Positions 19,710-31,032 are shown, numbered from the stretch's first letter. The stretch is 64,000 bases of DNA from Simmondsia chinensis (GCA_018398585.1 JAGTTD010000010.1:33954638-34018637), one strand, 5' to 3'. Translations and numbers: made by a program. Notes: generated by a model not told the origin, from the sequence alone.

Positions 19710-20448
19710 AAGTAATCTCTTGCCATCAAGAACCTTCCATCAATGTAATTGGCATTGTGTTCAAAAACATATTGTATTTGTGCAAAGAACAACTTACACT
19801 AATAACTCTCATAGTGGTTTAATTATCCGTCTCAGTGAATTATGCTTGATTCTACATATTCATTTTTTAAATTATTTTTTAGCATTTTTTGTTCAAATTA
19901 ACTTTATTTAAATCCTAATTATTGTTAATGAATTGTTAATAAAGATGGTTTGAATGAAAATTTTAAATTGTAAGAATTGAGTGAAATTTGGTCAAGTAAT
20001 TTATACGAAAATGTGCCGTTTGTAAAACGATGCTATAATGCATTATCAAAAGGTAAGTGGGGCAAAACATTGAAAAGTAAAAATAGAAAGACATCGAGAA
20101 CTTTTTTATTAAGCACAACATACCATCTGAACTTTATAAACGAACACATCCGTTGTTGTTCAATTTTGTACAATAGCCCTCCTCCCCCCCAACCCGGGGT
20201 GAACTGTTCTATTACCAAGAACTTGTACTATGTATGAACTTTGTGATTGAGCTTGTTCATTGCTGTTTAATTTTGTAATTTAGCACCCTTGATCTTTAAT
20301 ATTACCTAGAAATCACAGTATGTATGGACTTTGTTACTAAATACTATTCACCTTTTATATATTCATAACTTAATAAATTCGTTGTGTGCGTGGTGTTGAT
20401 TTGGGTCTAATAATACGGTTTGGAAGTGGGTATTTTTTTATCTTGTAT
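19710..20448. other. AT-rich intergenic DNA
   Basis: No module, element boundary or credible coding frame recognised. Confidence 0.4.
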
Positions 20449-20460
20449 TTCTAAAAGTAA

Positions 20461-20640
20461 GCCTTTTTGGTGACGAGGGATTAGGTTGTCCCAACCCATC
20501 CTGGCCCATGAGAGCAGCCCACAAGCTTCCATGAGTAGGTAAGTCATGAGTATATCCTCAGCGAGAATCAAACACCTGATCCCTAGGCGATGACCGCATA
20601 AGTAGAAGACGCCATCAACTGAGATACCCTCATGATGGGC
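20461..20640 (-). mobile_element. tRNA-derived SINE of a second family
   Basis: 180 bp between perfect 12-bp repeats TTCTAAAAGTAA at 20449-20460 and 20641-20652. The minus strand begins CCCATCATGAGGGTATCTCAG, with box-A-like TATCTCAGTTGATGGCG and box-B-like GTTTGATTCTC. It ends TTGGTGACCCAAAAAGG-like. Confidence 0.7.
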
Positions 20641-20652
20641 TTCTAAAAGTAA

Positions 20653-22182
20653 TCCCTTAACAACGTTTTCTAAATATTAGATTATAATGAGTGAATTAAT
20701 TTATGCATTAAATTTTAAATAAAGGGTTAATTTGAGTTTAGTAAGATAGTAATCATTGTTTAACTGCTATTTTATAAAAGTAATTGTCCATGTAGTGAGT
20801 TGTGTCTAAGATCTAAAATTTTAACTGGAGATGGATTTGAATTATAAATTAGTTTCACCTTCTAATTTACATAATTTATTAGTCGTATATTTTTTATTTA
20901 TTTTTATTCAAAGTCAAAATTTAACTCTTAATACTCCTAAATAAAAGACATTTTCGAGACAATGGTTTTTAAGGCATTTGACCACACAAAAACCCATATA
21001 CATAAAAAATTAATAATCTTTCAAATCCATTTCACACTTAATTTGTGTCTTACTGTCATTTAAAATGTTTGTATAAAAACTCTTACAGACAACATACTTT
21101 TATTCATATACGTAATGGAAGGAATATAATTTTAAATGGTAATTCCAAATTAGTAACTACTTGAGAGTTCAATAAACAATTTTAAAACTATCAGTGAAAT
21201 TTTATGTTCAGTTTTCAGTCATTAGATGTAATATATTATCTATTTTCCATAGAAGTAAAATATTACAAGTAAAACTTGAATAAGAATCAATGCATAGATA
21301 TAAAAATACACATATACAACTTAGATGATCCAAGTTATAGATTTGAAAAAATTAGAAAGAGAACTTGAAGTGTATAGCATATAAACTAAAAAATTTTGAG
21401 AGTACATATGAGTAATTTGTGTATACTTAAACAAATCCCACATCCATCCCCTCTACTACCAGGACTGCTAACCACTAGGCTAGGGGTGCAACATCTACTC
21501 TTACTTGTTAATACAATTACTTATCAATGTTAGGGTGGGCTCGGCTTAACATAAATCCGCCGCTGGTGTCTAATATCATAATTCATGCGACTAAATCGAA
21601 TATACAAGGGATAAGTTATATTTACCAGCAAAGCTCAGGAATGAGTTATGTATAATGACAAAGTTTAAGGACTATGTTGTGAAATTAAAAGTTCAAGGAA
21701 TATGTTGCGCTTTAACTACAAAGTTTAGGAACTATGTTGTGAAATTAATTAGAAAAATAGGAGATCTCTAATCTTTAGTAACAAAGTTCAAAAAGTCTTT
21801 TTATAGTCATGTTTGGTTACTGGGAAGTAAATGTAAGAAATCAGAATTCAGAATTCAGGGGAAGTGGATATTTGTCATCTTGTTTGGCTACTAGGAAATT
21901 GACGGAACATGGAAAGTAAAAATTTCTAAGCAATTTTTAATTCCTTCAAAATATAAGAAATAACTTATCCAGCTCCACAAGTAAGTTTAATTCATTTGTT
22001 TTTACTTAGATCCTCGAACGAAGTTTTATTTCCCATCATAACAGCCCACACTTTGTACTTATTGTTTAAGAAATTAAGGTAAGAATTAAATGATTGGAAA
22101 TATAATTTTTCACAAGGATCCAATTCACATGGCAATCAAATAAGGCCTATAAAATTTCACATAAAATTTAAGGTAACTAATG
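20653..22182. other. AT-rich intergenic DNA with MITE-like remnants
   Basis: Repeated ACAAAGTTTAxGGACTATGTTGTG phrases near 21658 and 21718, and GTTTGGTTACTGGGAAGTAA-like text near 21800-22140. No gene. Confidence 0.35.
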
Positions 22183-22196
22183 TGTAATTTGTCCTT

Positions 22197-22394
22197 ATCT
22201 ACTAGAGCTGTGTCTCAATGCTAGGAGGCAAGTGAGGGGATAGAGTGTTGCTTTAGGTCAAGAGGTTTGAAGTCCGATTCCGCCCTTGAGCCTTTCCTTG
22301 AGGAATCATTGACTTAAATGACTCTTGTGGTGTGTGAGTCGCTACATGGGATGGGATTTACTGGGTAACCGGATTCCTCGTTAGCCAAAAAAAA
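22197..22394 (+). mobile_element. tRNA-derived poly(A) SINE, copy 3
   Basis: Starts TACTAGAGCTGTGTCTCAAT, with GTCCGATTCCGCC at the box B position, then GGATTCCTCGTTAGCC and A8. Flanks TGTAATTTGTCCTT (22183) and TGTAATTTACCCTT (22395) form a target duplication. Confidence 0.75.
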
Positions 22395-22445
22395 TGTAAT
22401 TTACCCTTTTTAACAAGAGGGAGGAAGAAAGCGAAAAAAACAAAG

Positions 22446-22681
22446 GATAAATTACATATTAACACGCTAAGATTTAGTATATTAATTGTTTAATCCACAA
22501 ATTTTGTGAAATAATCTTTTAGTCTAAAAAGTTACGTGTATTTAATAAAATAGTATAGACAACAATATGAAAGAATGAAATCGGGGCCTATTTTGCACCC
22601 CAATACATTGCTATTTGAATTAATTTGTTAAATAAATATAATTTTTTGGACTAAAAAATTAATACATAAAATTTGGATACT
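22446..22681. mobile_element. MITE, TAAATTACATATTA family
   Basis: Left TAAATTACATATTAACACGC and right TTAATACATAAAATTTGGAT are mirrored, with shared ACAAATTTTGTGAAATAAT text. Relatives are at 53943-54331 and, partly, 42155-42280. Confidence 0.5.
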
Positions 22682-22946
22682 AAGGGTGGCGTTTTTATGA
22701 GAAAGTGAGAGTGTGAGAAGGGCGAATTCTAACCATCTATTGTAACGGACGACCAAAATTTATTGAGTATTGAAAAAATAATAATAATTTTCTTTCCTTA
22801 CCCCTTTTTTCTTTGTACCATATGAAAGAATATTGGTCGTAAATTATTATTATTTTAATGTTTAACAAATCTTGCCGTCTATTATGATAGAAGGTCAGAA
22901 TTCATCCCTCGTATGTTCACACCCTCTCATAAAAACTTCACACTGA
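22682..22946. mobile_element. MITE with TTTTTATGAGA inverted ends
   Basis: The left end GTTTTTATGAGAAAGTGAGA and right end CTCTCATAAAAACTTCACA are inverted repeats. ATACT flanks both sides (22677-22681, 22947-22951). Interior mirrored text surrounds GAATTC. No coding region. Confidence 0.55.
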
Positions 22947-23050
22947 ATACTTATATATAGTTTACCCAAAAACAAAAGACGGGTGGATAGTATAAAAGCA
23001 AAGGGGCAAGGGAGCAGAGCTAGGGATTTTGAATCTCATTAGTTTAAGAA

Positions 23051-23144
23051 TGAGGCTCAGAGCGGCGCGGGTGTCTCCCTGGGTTGTTGCCGCCGCTGGT
23101 GCCGGTCATCGGAGTCGGTGATTTCTTCTACAAATTAACAGCCC
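23051..23144 (+). repeat. Hairpin module D, copy 2
   Basis: AGCGGC pairs with GCCGCT where other copies have AGAGAG with CTCTCT. The second hairpin is TCATCGG/TCGGTGA with a G-U. GGGTTGTT pairs with AACAGCCC through one G-U. Confidence 0.45.
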
Positions 23145-23170
23145 TCGCCAACGGCGTAAATAACTGTCTA

Positions 23171-23206
23171 TATATATATATGTACACACACACACACACA
23201 CCCCCC
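23171..23206 (+). repeat. TA/CA microsatellite
   Basis: (TA)n then (CA)n then C-run, in the D-A spacer. Simple TA or GT repeats recur at this place in several units (3335, 43613, 56515). Confidence 0.8.
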
Positions 23207-23247
23207 CATCACCATCATCAACAACAACAACAGACTCCCATCATAAA

Positions 23248-23445
23248 GAGGCTGTGATGATGCTCTTGATTTTCCCGGCGTTGTGATTGGTCATGGCCGG
23301 CGCCGCCGTTGGCTTGGCTGCAACCTGTCGCCTGTGGAGGTGGTGGTTTCTCTTTCTCTCTGTGTGCATGGCCGCAGGTTGGCTTTGCCGCCACGGCTGC
23401 GGTGGGTCTCCTTCATATGCTTGAGGAAAAGCGAATCTGAGCCTC
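23248..23445 (+). ncRNA. Box C/D-like module, class A copy 3
   Basis: 198 bp, stem GAGGC/GCCTC, C box GTGATGA, D box CTGA. Well preserved. Confidence 0.45.
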
Positions 23446-23547
23446 ACTCTATTGAACTCAGTATTGCGATGTGATGGAAACCCTAAGATGAGAATGGGAG
23501 AGGTATGGGGTCGCCGCTGTTACGATGTGTAAGTCTAACATAGGCCA

Positions 23548-23770
23548 CCTAAGAGGGTACCAACACACAAGCACCGGATCCCATTATAATTTCGAAGTTA
23601 AACGTGCTTGGCCAAGAGTATTATCAAGATGGGTGACCTCTCGGGAAGTCCTCGCATTACACCCCTCAAATTGGGGTTATAGGAAACAGCCACCCTAAAA
23701 TGGGAAGGCTGCGTACATCCACCCCTCAAACCCTACTTAGGTAGGAGCCTTTGGCACTGAGAATGTTGCT
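23548..23770 (+). mobile_element. 5S rRNA-derived SINE, + strand copy
   Basis: Head AGAGGGTACCAACACACAAG then CACCGGATCCCATTATAA and GAAGTTAAACGTGCTTGGCC, i.e. 5S-like with substitutions. The body is GGGAAGGCTGCGTACATCC and the end GGCACTGAGAATGTTG. It is more diverged than the minus-strand copies. Confidence 0.7.
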
Positions 23771-23857
23771 TTTTTTGGTTACAGGTACTCATATGTAACT
23801 TACCCTCTCTTTTATCATTATTACTTTCATTTATCTAGTTGCCAAACAAAGCATAGA

Positions 23858-23976
23858 TGAAGGTCAGAGAGGCCAGGGGTTTTATGTGGGCTGTTGCCCC
23901 CTCTCTGAGATGATCGGATTTGGCAACGACACTGGATATCACTGGGTGATTTCTCCGGTTGTATAGTAACGACCCT
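23858..23976 (+). repeat. Hairpin module F, copy 3
   Basis: AGAGAGG pairs with CCTCTCT. The second hairpin is ATCAC-TGG-GTGAT. The end is AACGACCC. Confidence 0.4.
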
Positions 23977-24008
23977 CAACAGTAGTACCAGTAGTAAATA
24001 ATTGTTGC

Positions 24009-24290
24009 GAGGCTGTGATGAAATTATTGCTTTTTGCTGGCCATGTGAGAGGGTTGAAGGCCGGTGGTGCCATTGGCGCGGCAGCAATTTGAGAGCCTGT
24101 GTGGAAGTTTTTTAAATATTTCTCTATCTCCTCTTCCTCTGTCTTGGTGGGAGCCTCTTTGAGGCACTGGGTTGTTGTTGTTGTTGTTACTATCTCCTCT
24201 TTCACAAGGTCGGAGGAATTTGCTTTGCTGCCTTTGCACCACAGGGTCTCTCCTTTTCAAATGGCTTGGCTAAAGGCGAATCTGAGCCTT
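24009..24290 (+). ncRNA. Box C/D-like module, class B copy 4, with insertion
   Basis: 282 bp, stem GAGGC/GCCTT, C box GTGATGA, D box CTGA. The extra length is a retroposed tail at 24136-24189. The paralogue at 57320 carries the same tail. Confidence 0.45.
24136..24189 (+). mobile_element. 54-bp retroposed RTE/SINE tail
   Basis: GGTGGGAGCCTCTTTGAGGC, ACTGGG and TTG repeats, flanked by CTATCTCCTCTT at 24124-24135 and 24190-24201. Confidence 0.75.
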
Positions 24291-24448
24291 CCCACTCTCT
24301 TTTGGTCCCTCACATTGTTCTTGTGCCTATTTGGTAACTCTGTTAGTGGCTGCCATTTGTGAGAAACCAAAATGGGAACTTAGGGTGTGTTTGGTATTGA
24401 TCTCTTATTGGCACAAGTTTAAACTAACAAGAAGAATATTGCATAGGC

Positions 24449-24520
24449 TGTGATTCCTTTCTGGGACCTAACTTCTCAAGTGTACCTTGGCTGTTTGCAA
24501 CCTCCCTCGCTAATTATCGG
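24449..24520 (+). repeat. 5' fragment of a class C module
   Basis: GCATAGGCTGTGATTCC followed by diverged text. It lies just before a second, longer class C module. Confidence 0.35.
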
Positions 24521-24534
24521 AAAAAAAAATTGCA

Positions 24535-24869
24535 TGGGCTGTGATGATGTTGTAGCTTTTTTAGGCTATTGAAGGATTAAGGCCGGTTGTGCCATCGGCA
24601 TGGCAGTGATCTAAGTGCATGATTGTTAGAGTATAAAACTATTCCAATTGTAGCTGGTTTACCAAATAACAAAATGGGAAATCTTGACCCAATTCCAATT
24701 TCAACCATAATTCCAAACTTCAATTCCATGTGTCGAACAAAGCCTTGAGATGTTGGATCCTTAATACTTTGCATTTTCACTATCCTCTTTTGCGTCTCGC
24801 AAGATTTGCTTTGCCGCCATGGGTGTCCGGTCTCCTTCAAAAGCCTGACCAAAGGCAAATCTGAGCCTC
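24535..24869 (+). ncRNA. Box C/D-like module, class C, very long form
   Basis: 335 bp, C box GTGATGA, D box CTGA, 3' stem GCCTC. The 5' side GGGCT is weak. Middle sequence TTGTTAGAGTATAAAACTAT matches the start of the TRIM LTR, and CAATTCCA text matches spacer G. Confidence 0.35.
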
Positions 24870-24889
24870 CTTTTTTTGTTGCTTTAACC

Positions 24890-25290
24890 AATTAACTAAG
24901 TTGAGATCGAGCTCATTAGGTTCGAATTTCTGACATTTTTCTCAGCACAGTCTTGCCTCATACCTCATTGAACTTAGGGACTTTGAGATCGAGAATGGCT
25001 TGTCATTAGCTTGGCTAAAGTTGGTCGAGCGCAAAGCCTCGCTTGCGTAGGCTATCTTAAGATCTTGGTTTATGTGGTGTCAGTGAGGCCTATGTTTGTT
25101 CATTTAGCCCTGAACTTACTTGATTTGACAAGTTATGTTCATTTATATTGGAAGTATCTAAACATTCAGGATCAAGCTATACTTATTTCACCAAATGTGT
25201 GTTGGCTTTAGCTAGATAGGAGTCAAAGCTTTAAGCTTTATATCAAGCTGGCTTGCGTGGCTTATAAGCATACTTCGCTTATTTACACCT
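24890..25290 (+). repeat. Spacer module H, copy 2
   Basis: Follows the class C module exactly as at 58140-58610, with shared TTGAGATCGAGCT and GAGAATGGCTTGTCAT-like phrases. Confidence 0.5.
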
Positions 25291-25322
25291 ATATCCTAGT
25301 TTAGAGAAAAGAGAAAATTGCA

Positions 25323-25596
25323 AAGGCTATGATGATGTTTCATCTTTTCTAGGCAATGTGAGGGATCAAGGCCAGTTGTGTGATCGGTTTGGCCATGATC
25401 AAAGTCCATGCATCAGATACGTGGAAACGTTTGTAGATAATTATAACTAATGACCCCTTTAGCTTTTAGCCTAGTTAGGTCCTTAGACAATACTTTATAG
25501 TCTACTCCATCTTTTTTTCACATGGCTTGGGAATAGCTTTACAATTACCCCAATGGATCCCTGGTCTCCTTTACATGCCTGGTGAATTTGAGCCTG
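25323..25596 (+). repeat. Class C module, long and decayed
   Basis: AAGGCTATGATGATG opening, GGCAATGTGAGGGATCAAGG, a long insertion with CCTTAGACAATAC, then CCTGGTCTCCTTTACATGCC. The end is truncated, with TTGAGCC. Confidence 0.5.
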
Positions 25597-25639
25597 TTAT
25601 GTTTGAAGCCAAACAAACTAAAGGAAAAAGGAAACAAAA

Positions 25640-26369
25640 AAAGAAATTTTAAGAATGAAGACTCAGAGGTGTAGATGGGCCATGGTCTCCTGACGCATTC
25701 CATGGATTATTGTCACCAGTCAGATCTGGCCTCATGCCGGTTCATTGTAGTAAATTGTTGTGTATCGGTCACATTTGTGGTTTTGTGAACATTAGGTTAC
25801 GGGTCGTGATGATTGTTTTGGATATTTAAGAAACATAAGTTGCTTTTGAATCTTATATTTACATAAAGTTGAATGCATTTGTAAGTGCGTGATAGTATGA
25901 GAGTGTTCATATGCAGCATCTAATTGCATAATGCCACTCTTGAAAACCGTTTCTTTACAACTATTATATTACGCCACGCCTCTTTTGATTCCCTGGAAGA
26001 GGATTGAATTGCAGCAAATGTGGCACTCCCTAGGTTTGCAGTATCCGGTGGTCTTGACTCTTGATCAGATTCTCTCTCTCCAACTTCGACAACACAGATT
26101 CATTCACGGCCATGCCTTGCTCCTGCCCTCTACTTGTTTCTAGAAATGCAGGTATGTCCTTGTATTGTGGTTCTTTTTCTTGACGAATTCTGCACTTGAT
26201 GTGCAATTTTTCAGTGATTTATAAGATGGATTCATTAACATTTGGAAGTGAGAACTGATAATTTTTTTTTTTTTCAATCCAAGTTTTGATGCTTATGATT
26301 TTAATATGCAAAAGTATGCAGTGATTGTAAGTGTAAAGAATAGTGTTGATTTAAGTATTTTACAGCTCC
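25640..26369. other. Spacer with module J
   Basis: 25650-25770 resembles 47765-47850 (AAGAATGAxGAxxxAGAGGxxTAG...GATTGTCACCA). 25960-26160 is spacer J, ending TGCCTTGCTCCTG. No gene recognised. Confidence 0.45.
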
Positions 26370-26386
26370 TGATTTGTATGCCTTTG

Positions 26387-26529
26387 TTTTTGCTTTCTAG
26401 GGTTGGTGTTTCTTCAGACACAGTCTGCTTTCAGGGGTAGCATCCTGTAGGGGTAAGGTTGTGTATATTTCACCCTCCTCAAACCCCGCCTCTGCGGGAG
26501 CCTTTTAGGCAGTGGGTGGGCGGCGTTGT
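26387..26529 (+). mobile_element. RTE-type SINE/LINE 3' end
   Basis: GGTTGGTGTTTCTTCAGACACAG, GGGGTAAGGTTGTGTATATT and GCCTCTGCGGGAGCC, with end GGGCGGCGTTGT. A 17-bp direct repeat TGATTTGTATGCCTTTG flanks it (26370-26386, 26530-26546). Confidence 0.75.
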
Positions 26530-26768
26530 TGATTTGTATGCCTTTGAACTTCATGGAAGTGGCCTCATCTGTACTAGTAGTACAAAGTTGAAATGTGAAG
26601 GGCTGAACAGGATGATGACTAAGTAGTAACTACTCACCCATTTGTAAAAACGATCTCTAGATAACACAGCTTGAGGGCATCTAATGAAATCGCTGCCATG
26701 CTTGAGTCTGAATCAAGTTATGCGCTCGAGCTTGTAACAGTGGCAACTAGAGATGCCTTTTTTATCAT

Positions 26769-26963
26769 GCAGCCTATCTTGAACCTCATAATGTCATTCT
26801 AGAGGGGGACAATGAAATGGTGATCAGGGCTCTTAAGGGTTTGTATATGACTCCAGCTGACGTCCAAACTTTCGCAATGATATTCACTTCATCAGTCGTC
26901 AATGTTGCTAGGTCTCTTTCAATCACCGTTTTCGAGAAGAAAATTGAGCTACAAATCAATTAG
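26769..26963 (+). pseudogene. Possible RNase H-like (RVT_3) domain fragment
   Basis: The frame reads VILEGDNEMVIRALKG with hydrophobic spacing like the LEGDS..VI.AL core of plant RNase H-like domains, and stops at 26961-26963. It lacks the upstream domain and any start. Similarity is judged by eye; it may be chance or retroelement debris. Confidence 0.3.
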
Positions 26964-27039
26964 TGAACTTGGGCTTTAAGAGTTCCGGCCTTTGAGTGTG
27001 CCAACACCCTCTGAACAGAGCCCTCTCAATGCTAATGTT

Positions 27040-27420
27040 TTAGGTTTTCGTCTGTCGTGGATAGTCCTAAAGCAGGTAGACGTTTTACCTCTAATTTTTT
27101 TGGGAGCTTATTGGGCTTGGAAACTTAGTTTGACTCAGTTGAGCTTGAACCTAGCTCTACAAGCTTCGATCTAGGCTTGCTTTATTTAGGGTCATTTAAG
27201 CTCAAATTAGTAAGTTGGAGCTTGGGTCATAGTAGGTTGGAACCTGTTTCGATTGGACATACTTAGACAAATGAATTGTGTTAAATTAGGCTCATTTAGA
27301 CTTGCAAGCCTACAACTGGAGCTTCACTATGTTGGTAACTCGACTAGGCTCGATAGACTAGTCAAGCTTGGCAACTGGCTCGGTTCCAGGCCGGACTTGT
27401 TTACTCCTATTAGTCATTCT
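27040..27420 (+). repeat. Spacer module H, copy 3
   Basis: GCTCATTTAGACTTGCAAGCC and similar degenerate words. The 60- and 65-codon frames here reflect the repeats. Confidence 0.4.
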
Positions 27421-27437
27421 ATCACTATAGACCCGTA

Positions 27438-27731
27438 TGTTAAAGTATAAAATTATTTCTGGGCCTTTACCCATCAGCTTAAGCTTTTGTGATAGATGGT
27501 TCGTTGACATGGTCTCAGAGCCTTACTGACCAAGAGGTCACGAGTTCGAATCTTAGCAGCCCTCACTTTCAATATTAAAAACAATTTAAACGCAAAGTGT
27601 GAGGTGGGTTTATGCACTATCCATACTTCAAGCCCAATTGGCATTCGCGTGATGGGTCATGTTAGAGTATAAAACTATTCCTAAGCCTTCACCCATTAGC
27701 TTAAGCTTTTAGGAAAGATGATTCCTTGACA
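27438..27731 (+). mobile_element. Complete TRIM retrotransposon (294 bp)
   Basis: Two 72-bp LTRs, 27438-27509 and 27660-27731, both starting TGTTA and ending TTGACA. The target duplication CCGTA lies at 27433-27437 and 27732-27736. A primer site TGGTCTCAGAGCC begins at 27510, one change from TGGTATCAGAGCC. The 150-bp interior has GGTCACGAGTTCGAATCTTA and no coding frame. Confidence 0.9.
27510..27522 (+). other. Primer-binding site of the TRIM
   Basis: TGGTCTCAGAGCC directly abuts the left LTR and is complementary to the 3' end of initiator tRNA-Met. Confidence 0.85.
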
Positions 27732-27739
27732 CCGTATAC

Positions 27740-28660
27740 TTATTTGTACTGGATCACCTTATCTCAGCAAGGCGATGGGTTGGGTAATGGCAGGGAAGGT
27801 TACGATGATGTTTCTGCAGCTAATTCTATTCTGCAACTTTGCTTAGTAAAAATAAAATTGCATCCAGTGGTTTTATGATTTTTTTTTACATGACGGAGAT
27901 CATTTTGTACTGTGTTGTACAGATCGTATTGTAAATGATTTTTTATGTATCGGGGTTCTGCATTATTTTCTTGCCCCGTATTCTTTGTTTCTTTCTTTTT
28001 CATCTTTTGGTATATGTGCTTCGGGTTTAAAGTTTCCTAGTAAAGGTACCTTGAAGTTTAAGAATTGTCAATTAGACACTTTTTGCAAGAATTCGACGGA
28101 TTTTGGTTGAAAATTGTTAATATGATATATAATTTCAACAATAAACAAGTGTTCTATGTCATAATGTTAATATTTTTATTGTAAAATGCTGAAATAATTT
28201 CGGTAATATAAATGTATCTTTCATCAAATTCGGTGAACTTTTTGGTAATCTATTGAAGTTTCGCATAAAACATGAGCATGATTAATATATATTGTTGTAA
28301 TTATGCATCATATTGGCAAAATTGCACTGGGGTTTGGAGTAGGGTATTTTGGTAAAAAGTTTCAGGCTTCATATACCTTATTGTATATGTCTAAATGTCA
28401 TTGTAGATAAATAATTAAACCTTAAGGTATTTAAGTAATAAACTCTCAAAATGATTTGTTCTTTATTTTGATATCTAGTTTTTTCGTTTAAACCTTTAAA
28501 AATCTGTAACTTAAAAATTAAAAAAACAAGGAGACATTGTGTTTAAAATTTAGTTATGGGTTTTAAAAGTCAAAACACTATGGGCAACTTCGATTGGTGT
28601 TACCATTTTGCTTTCAAATCTTTCTAGTTTTAATAAAAATGAAAAATAAAAAATAAAAAA
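27740..28660. other. AT-rich intergenic DNA
   Basis: 28040-28450 contains phrases on TTTGGTTGAAAATTGTTAAT and TAATTATGCATCATATTGG that suggest a decayed MITE, but I could not fix its ends. No gene. Confidence 0.35.
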
Positions 28661-29335
28661 TAGGGTAAATTATTGAAAGTTTTTCTGTCTTTTGCTTCAA
28701 AAATGAAAATTTTTTCTCACAAGTAAAAGCACTGACAAAACCTCCTCATTTAAAAAAATTTATCACTTAAGATATATGAAATTTTTTTTGACCATTTTAC
28801 CATTCAAAAGTAAGGGGTTAAATATTTAATTATATTTTTAAAAGGGAGTTTTATATTATTGGGTAAAAATTAGAAAAGTTTTATATTTTTCGTAATAGAA
28901 TTAAGAAAATTTTATATATTTATAACAGATTTAATTATTTTAATTAATTATAGTAATGATATTATAAGTTTAGAACATAAAAAATATTTTTAAAATTTTT
29001 ATAAAAAGTATTATAAAATAAAACATTATATCTTTGTTCATACTAAATTGTTACTACTATATAATTAATTAAAATAATAATTTTTATAAATATAAAAAGT
29101 CCATTTTTTAATAAATATGAAAAAAAAATTTATTTTTCCTCAAAATATGAAATCATATCTAAAAATAAAATTAAACATTTAACTATTTTATTTTGATGGG
29201 TAAAATGGTCAAAAAAAGTTGTTTGGGGTAAAGTGATAATTTTTTAAAGTGAGAAAGTTTAATGATTGGTTTTATTTGTGAGGGAGTTTTCTGTTTTTGA
29301 AGTAAAAGTTAGAGGATTTTTTATAATTTACCCTG
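28661..29335. mobile_element. MITE with long inverted ends (about 675 bp)
   Basis: Left GGGTAAATTATTGAAAGTTT and right TTTTATAATTTACCC are mirrored, and similarity extends about 200 bp inwards (CTTCAAAAA, GACCATTTTACC). The centre is almost pure AT. Possible 9-bp flanks (TAAAAAATA, TGAAAAATG) would fit a Mutator-like origin. Confidence 0.55.
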
Positions 29336-29729
29336 AAAAATGGGAACAAACTATTTTGAAAGCATAGTTTCTAATTTTAATAAATTTAGAATTATAAATA
29401 AAAAATGATACCAAATAGGTCCTTACAAAAAGAAAAATCATGTCGTGCAAATTCATACAAGACGTGGATAAGCAAATTGAGGTCCTATAAGGTAGATATT
29501 TAGGCTTTAAAATCACAGTTCATATTTCAAAAGATCGACTAACAAACCCAATTGAAATTATGACCCGTATTCTAATTTTAGTGTCGATTTTAAGCTTTGG
29601 TCCGAATTTTTAAACAAAATTTAGTATTTTTCTTTTTAGTTTCTTACTTATACCAAACCATCGACAATTCTTCTTTTATTGCCATCATATCAACCAACAA
29701 GAAGGATCTGTGGGATATGGCACAATGAC
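29336..29729. other. AT-rich intergenic DNA
   Basis: Nothing recognised. Confidence 0.4.
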
Positions 29730-29748
29730 ACCTACTTTACTCTGATAA

Positions 29749-29983
29749 GGAACATATCCAGTGCCTCAAGGGCTCCCGCCTATGCAGGGTCTGGGGGGTG
29801 GATGTACGCAGCCTTGCCCCTTCAGAATGTTAACCTAAAGAGAGGCTATTTCCCAGTGCCCCTAACCTGAGGGTGAGGACTTCCCAGGAAGTCACTCATC
29901 CTGGTATTACTCTCACCTAAGCACGCTTAACTTCGGAGTTCTAATGGGATCCGGTGACAGCACGTTGGTGCCCTCTTTGGTAT
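29749..29983 (-). mobile_element. 5S rRNA-derived SINE, copy 3
   Basis: Same head and body as at 12820. Flanked by a 19-bp direct repeat with one mismatch (ACCTACTTTACTCTG plus four, 29730-29748 and 29984-30002). Confidence 0.85.
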
Positions 29984-30008
29984 ACCTACTTTACTCTGCT
30001 AATGGTAA

Positions 30009-30720
30009 TGTTGTGAATTCGGGCCCTAAATTGGACCCGAACTCAACTCGAAAACAGGATCTTGTCCCAGCACTAAGCAACGAAAAACCCGCAAACGAAA
30101 CAATGCGGAAATTAAACCAGAAACAACGAAAACAACGAAGAACACGTGATATACGTGGTTCGGCACCTCAGCGAGGTCCTAATCCACGGGCCTCCGTTTT
30201 TAGAGGAGTCAAATCCACTATCAGTAATTAGGGTTACAAACACAGACCGAGCATCGAGTTTTATGACAAAAAACAAAAACCATAACAGAGATTAAAGCAA
30301 GAAAACGAGAAAGAACAAGATGAAAGCCATCACCGAGCGAATACGGGTGAAGAACAGCCTAGGGACTCGAACCCTAGCCGGAATCGCGAAGAAGACCTCG
30401 TTTGGGACGACGCATCGCCTTGAACCGAGCATCCCGAGCTCCAAGGTTCACCACCGTCTTCTTCTCCTTAATCTTCAACCTCCTACCTCGGACTTCACGC
30501 TTTCTCTCTCCTCGGGCTTTCTCTCACTAGAAAGTCGTCTCTCTCCTCCGTTTTTCTCCTCTCTCTCTCTCTCTCTCTCTGCATTTTTCGTTCAAGAAAC
30601 CCCAAAAATGGGTTTCACCTTCTTTTTGCTCATCAATTTCTCATCTGTGTAAAAGTTGCCCTTTTTTTTGCTTCTTTCTTTTTTCGGACTTTTATCATAC
30701 TACCACATACACAGCAGTAG
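30009..30720 (-). repeat. Left LTR-like arm
   Basis: Minus-strand LTR whose 3' end is CACAACA at 30009. Similarity to the right arm runs through the AACACGTGATATACGTGG and ACCTCGGACTTCA regions to about 30700. A (CT)n tract lies at about 30560-30582. Confidence 0.65.
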
Positions 30721-31032
30721 GCGAAAAATAACACTCAGATTTTTCGAAGAAACAAAAGCCCATTGATCATTTCAAAACAAGTGTTCTTGTTAAAACCCAT
30801 TTGAAAATTTTGACTCAAAAAATTTTACAAAAACAAGAAACATTTCAGACCCTATTTCTGTAAACATTTTCTTGGTTCTTTCATTTCTCTCCAAGAAACA
30901 AAGAATATCCCAATTTTTTTTTTCAAGAAAACCCTAGATCTGAAAATTAAGACAATCAAACTTAAACCCTCATTCTGGTTCTGGTTTCATTCGTGTTTTT
31001 CATTCTCACTGTGCAACTGGACACCGAACCAA

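Noticed and set aside
21428..21440. ATCCCACATCC resembles the plant snRNA upstream element
   Set aside because: No TATA box at the expected spacing and no RNA-like sequence downstream.
21425..21490. TAGCCTAGTGGTTAGCAG on the minus strand resembles a Pol III box A
   Set aside because: No box B at the right distance and no tail or flanking duplication; too little to call a SINE or tRNA.
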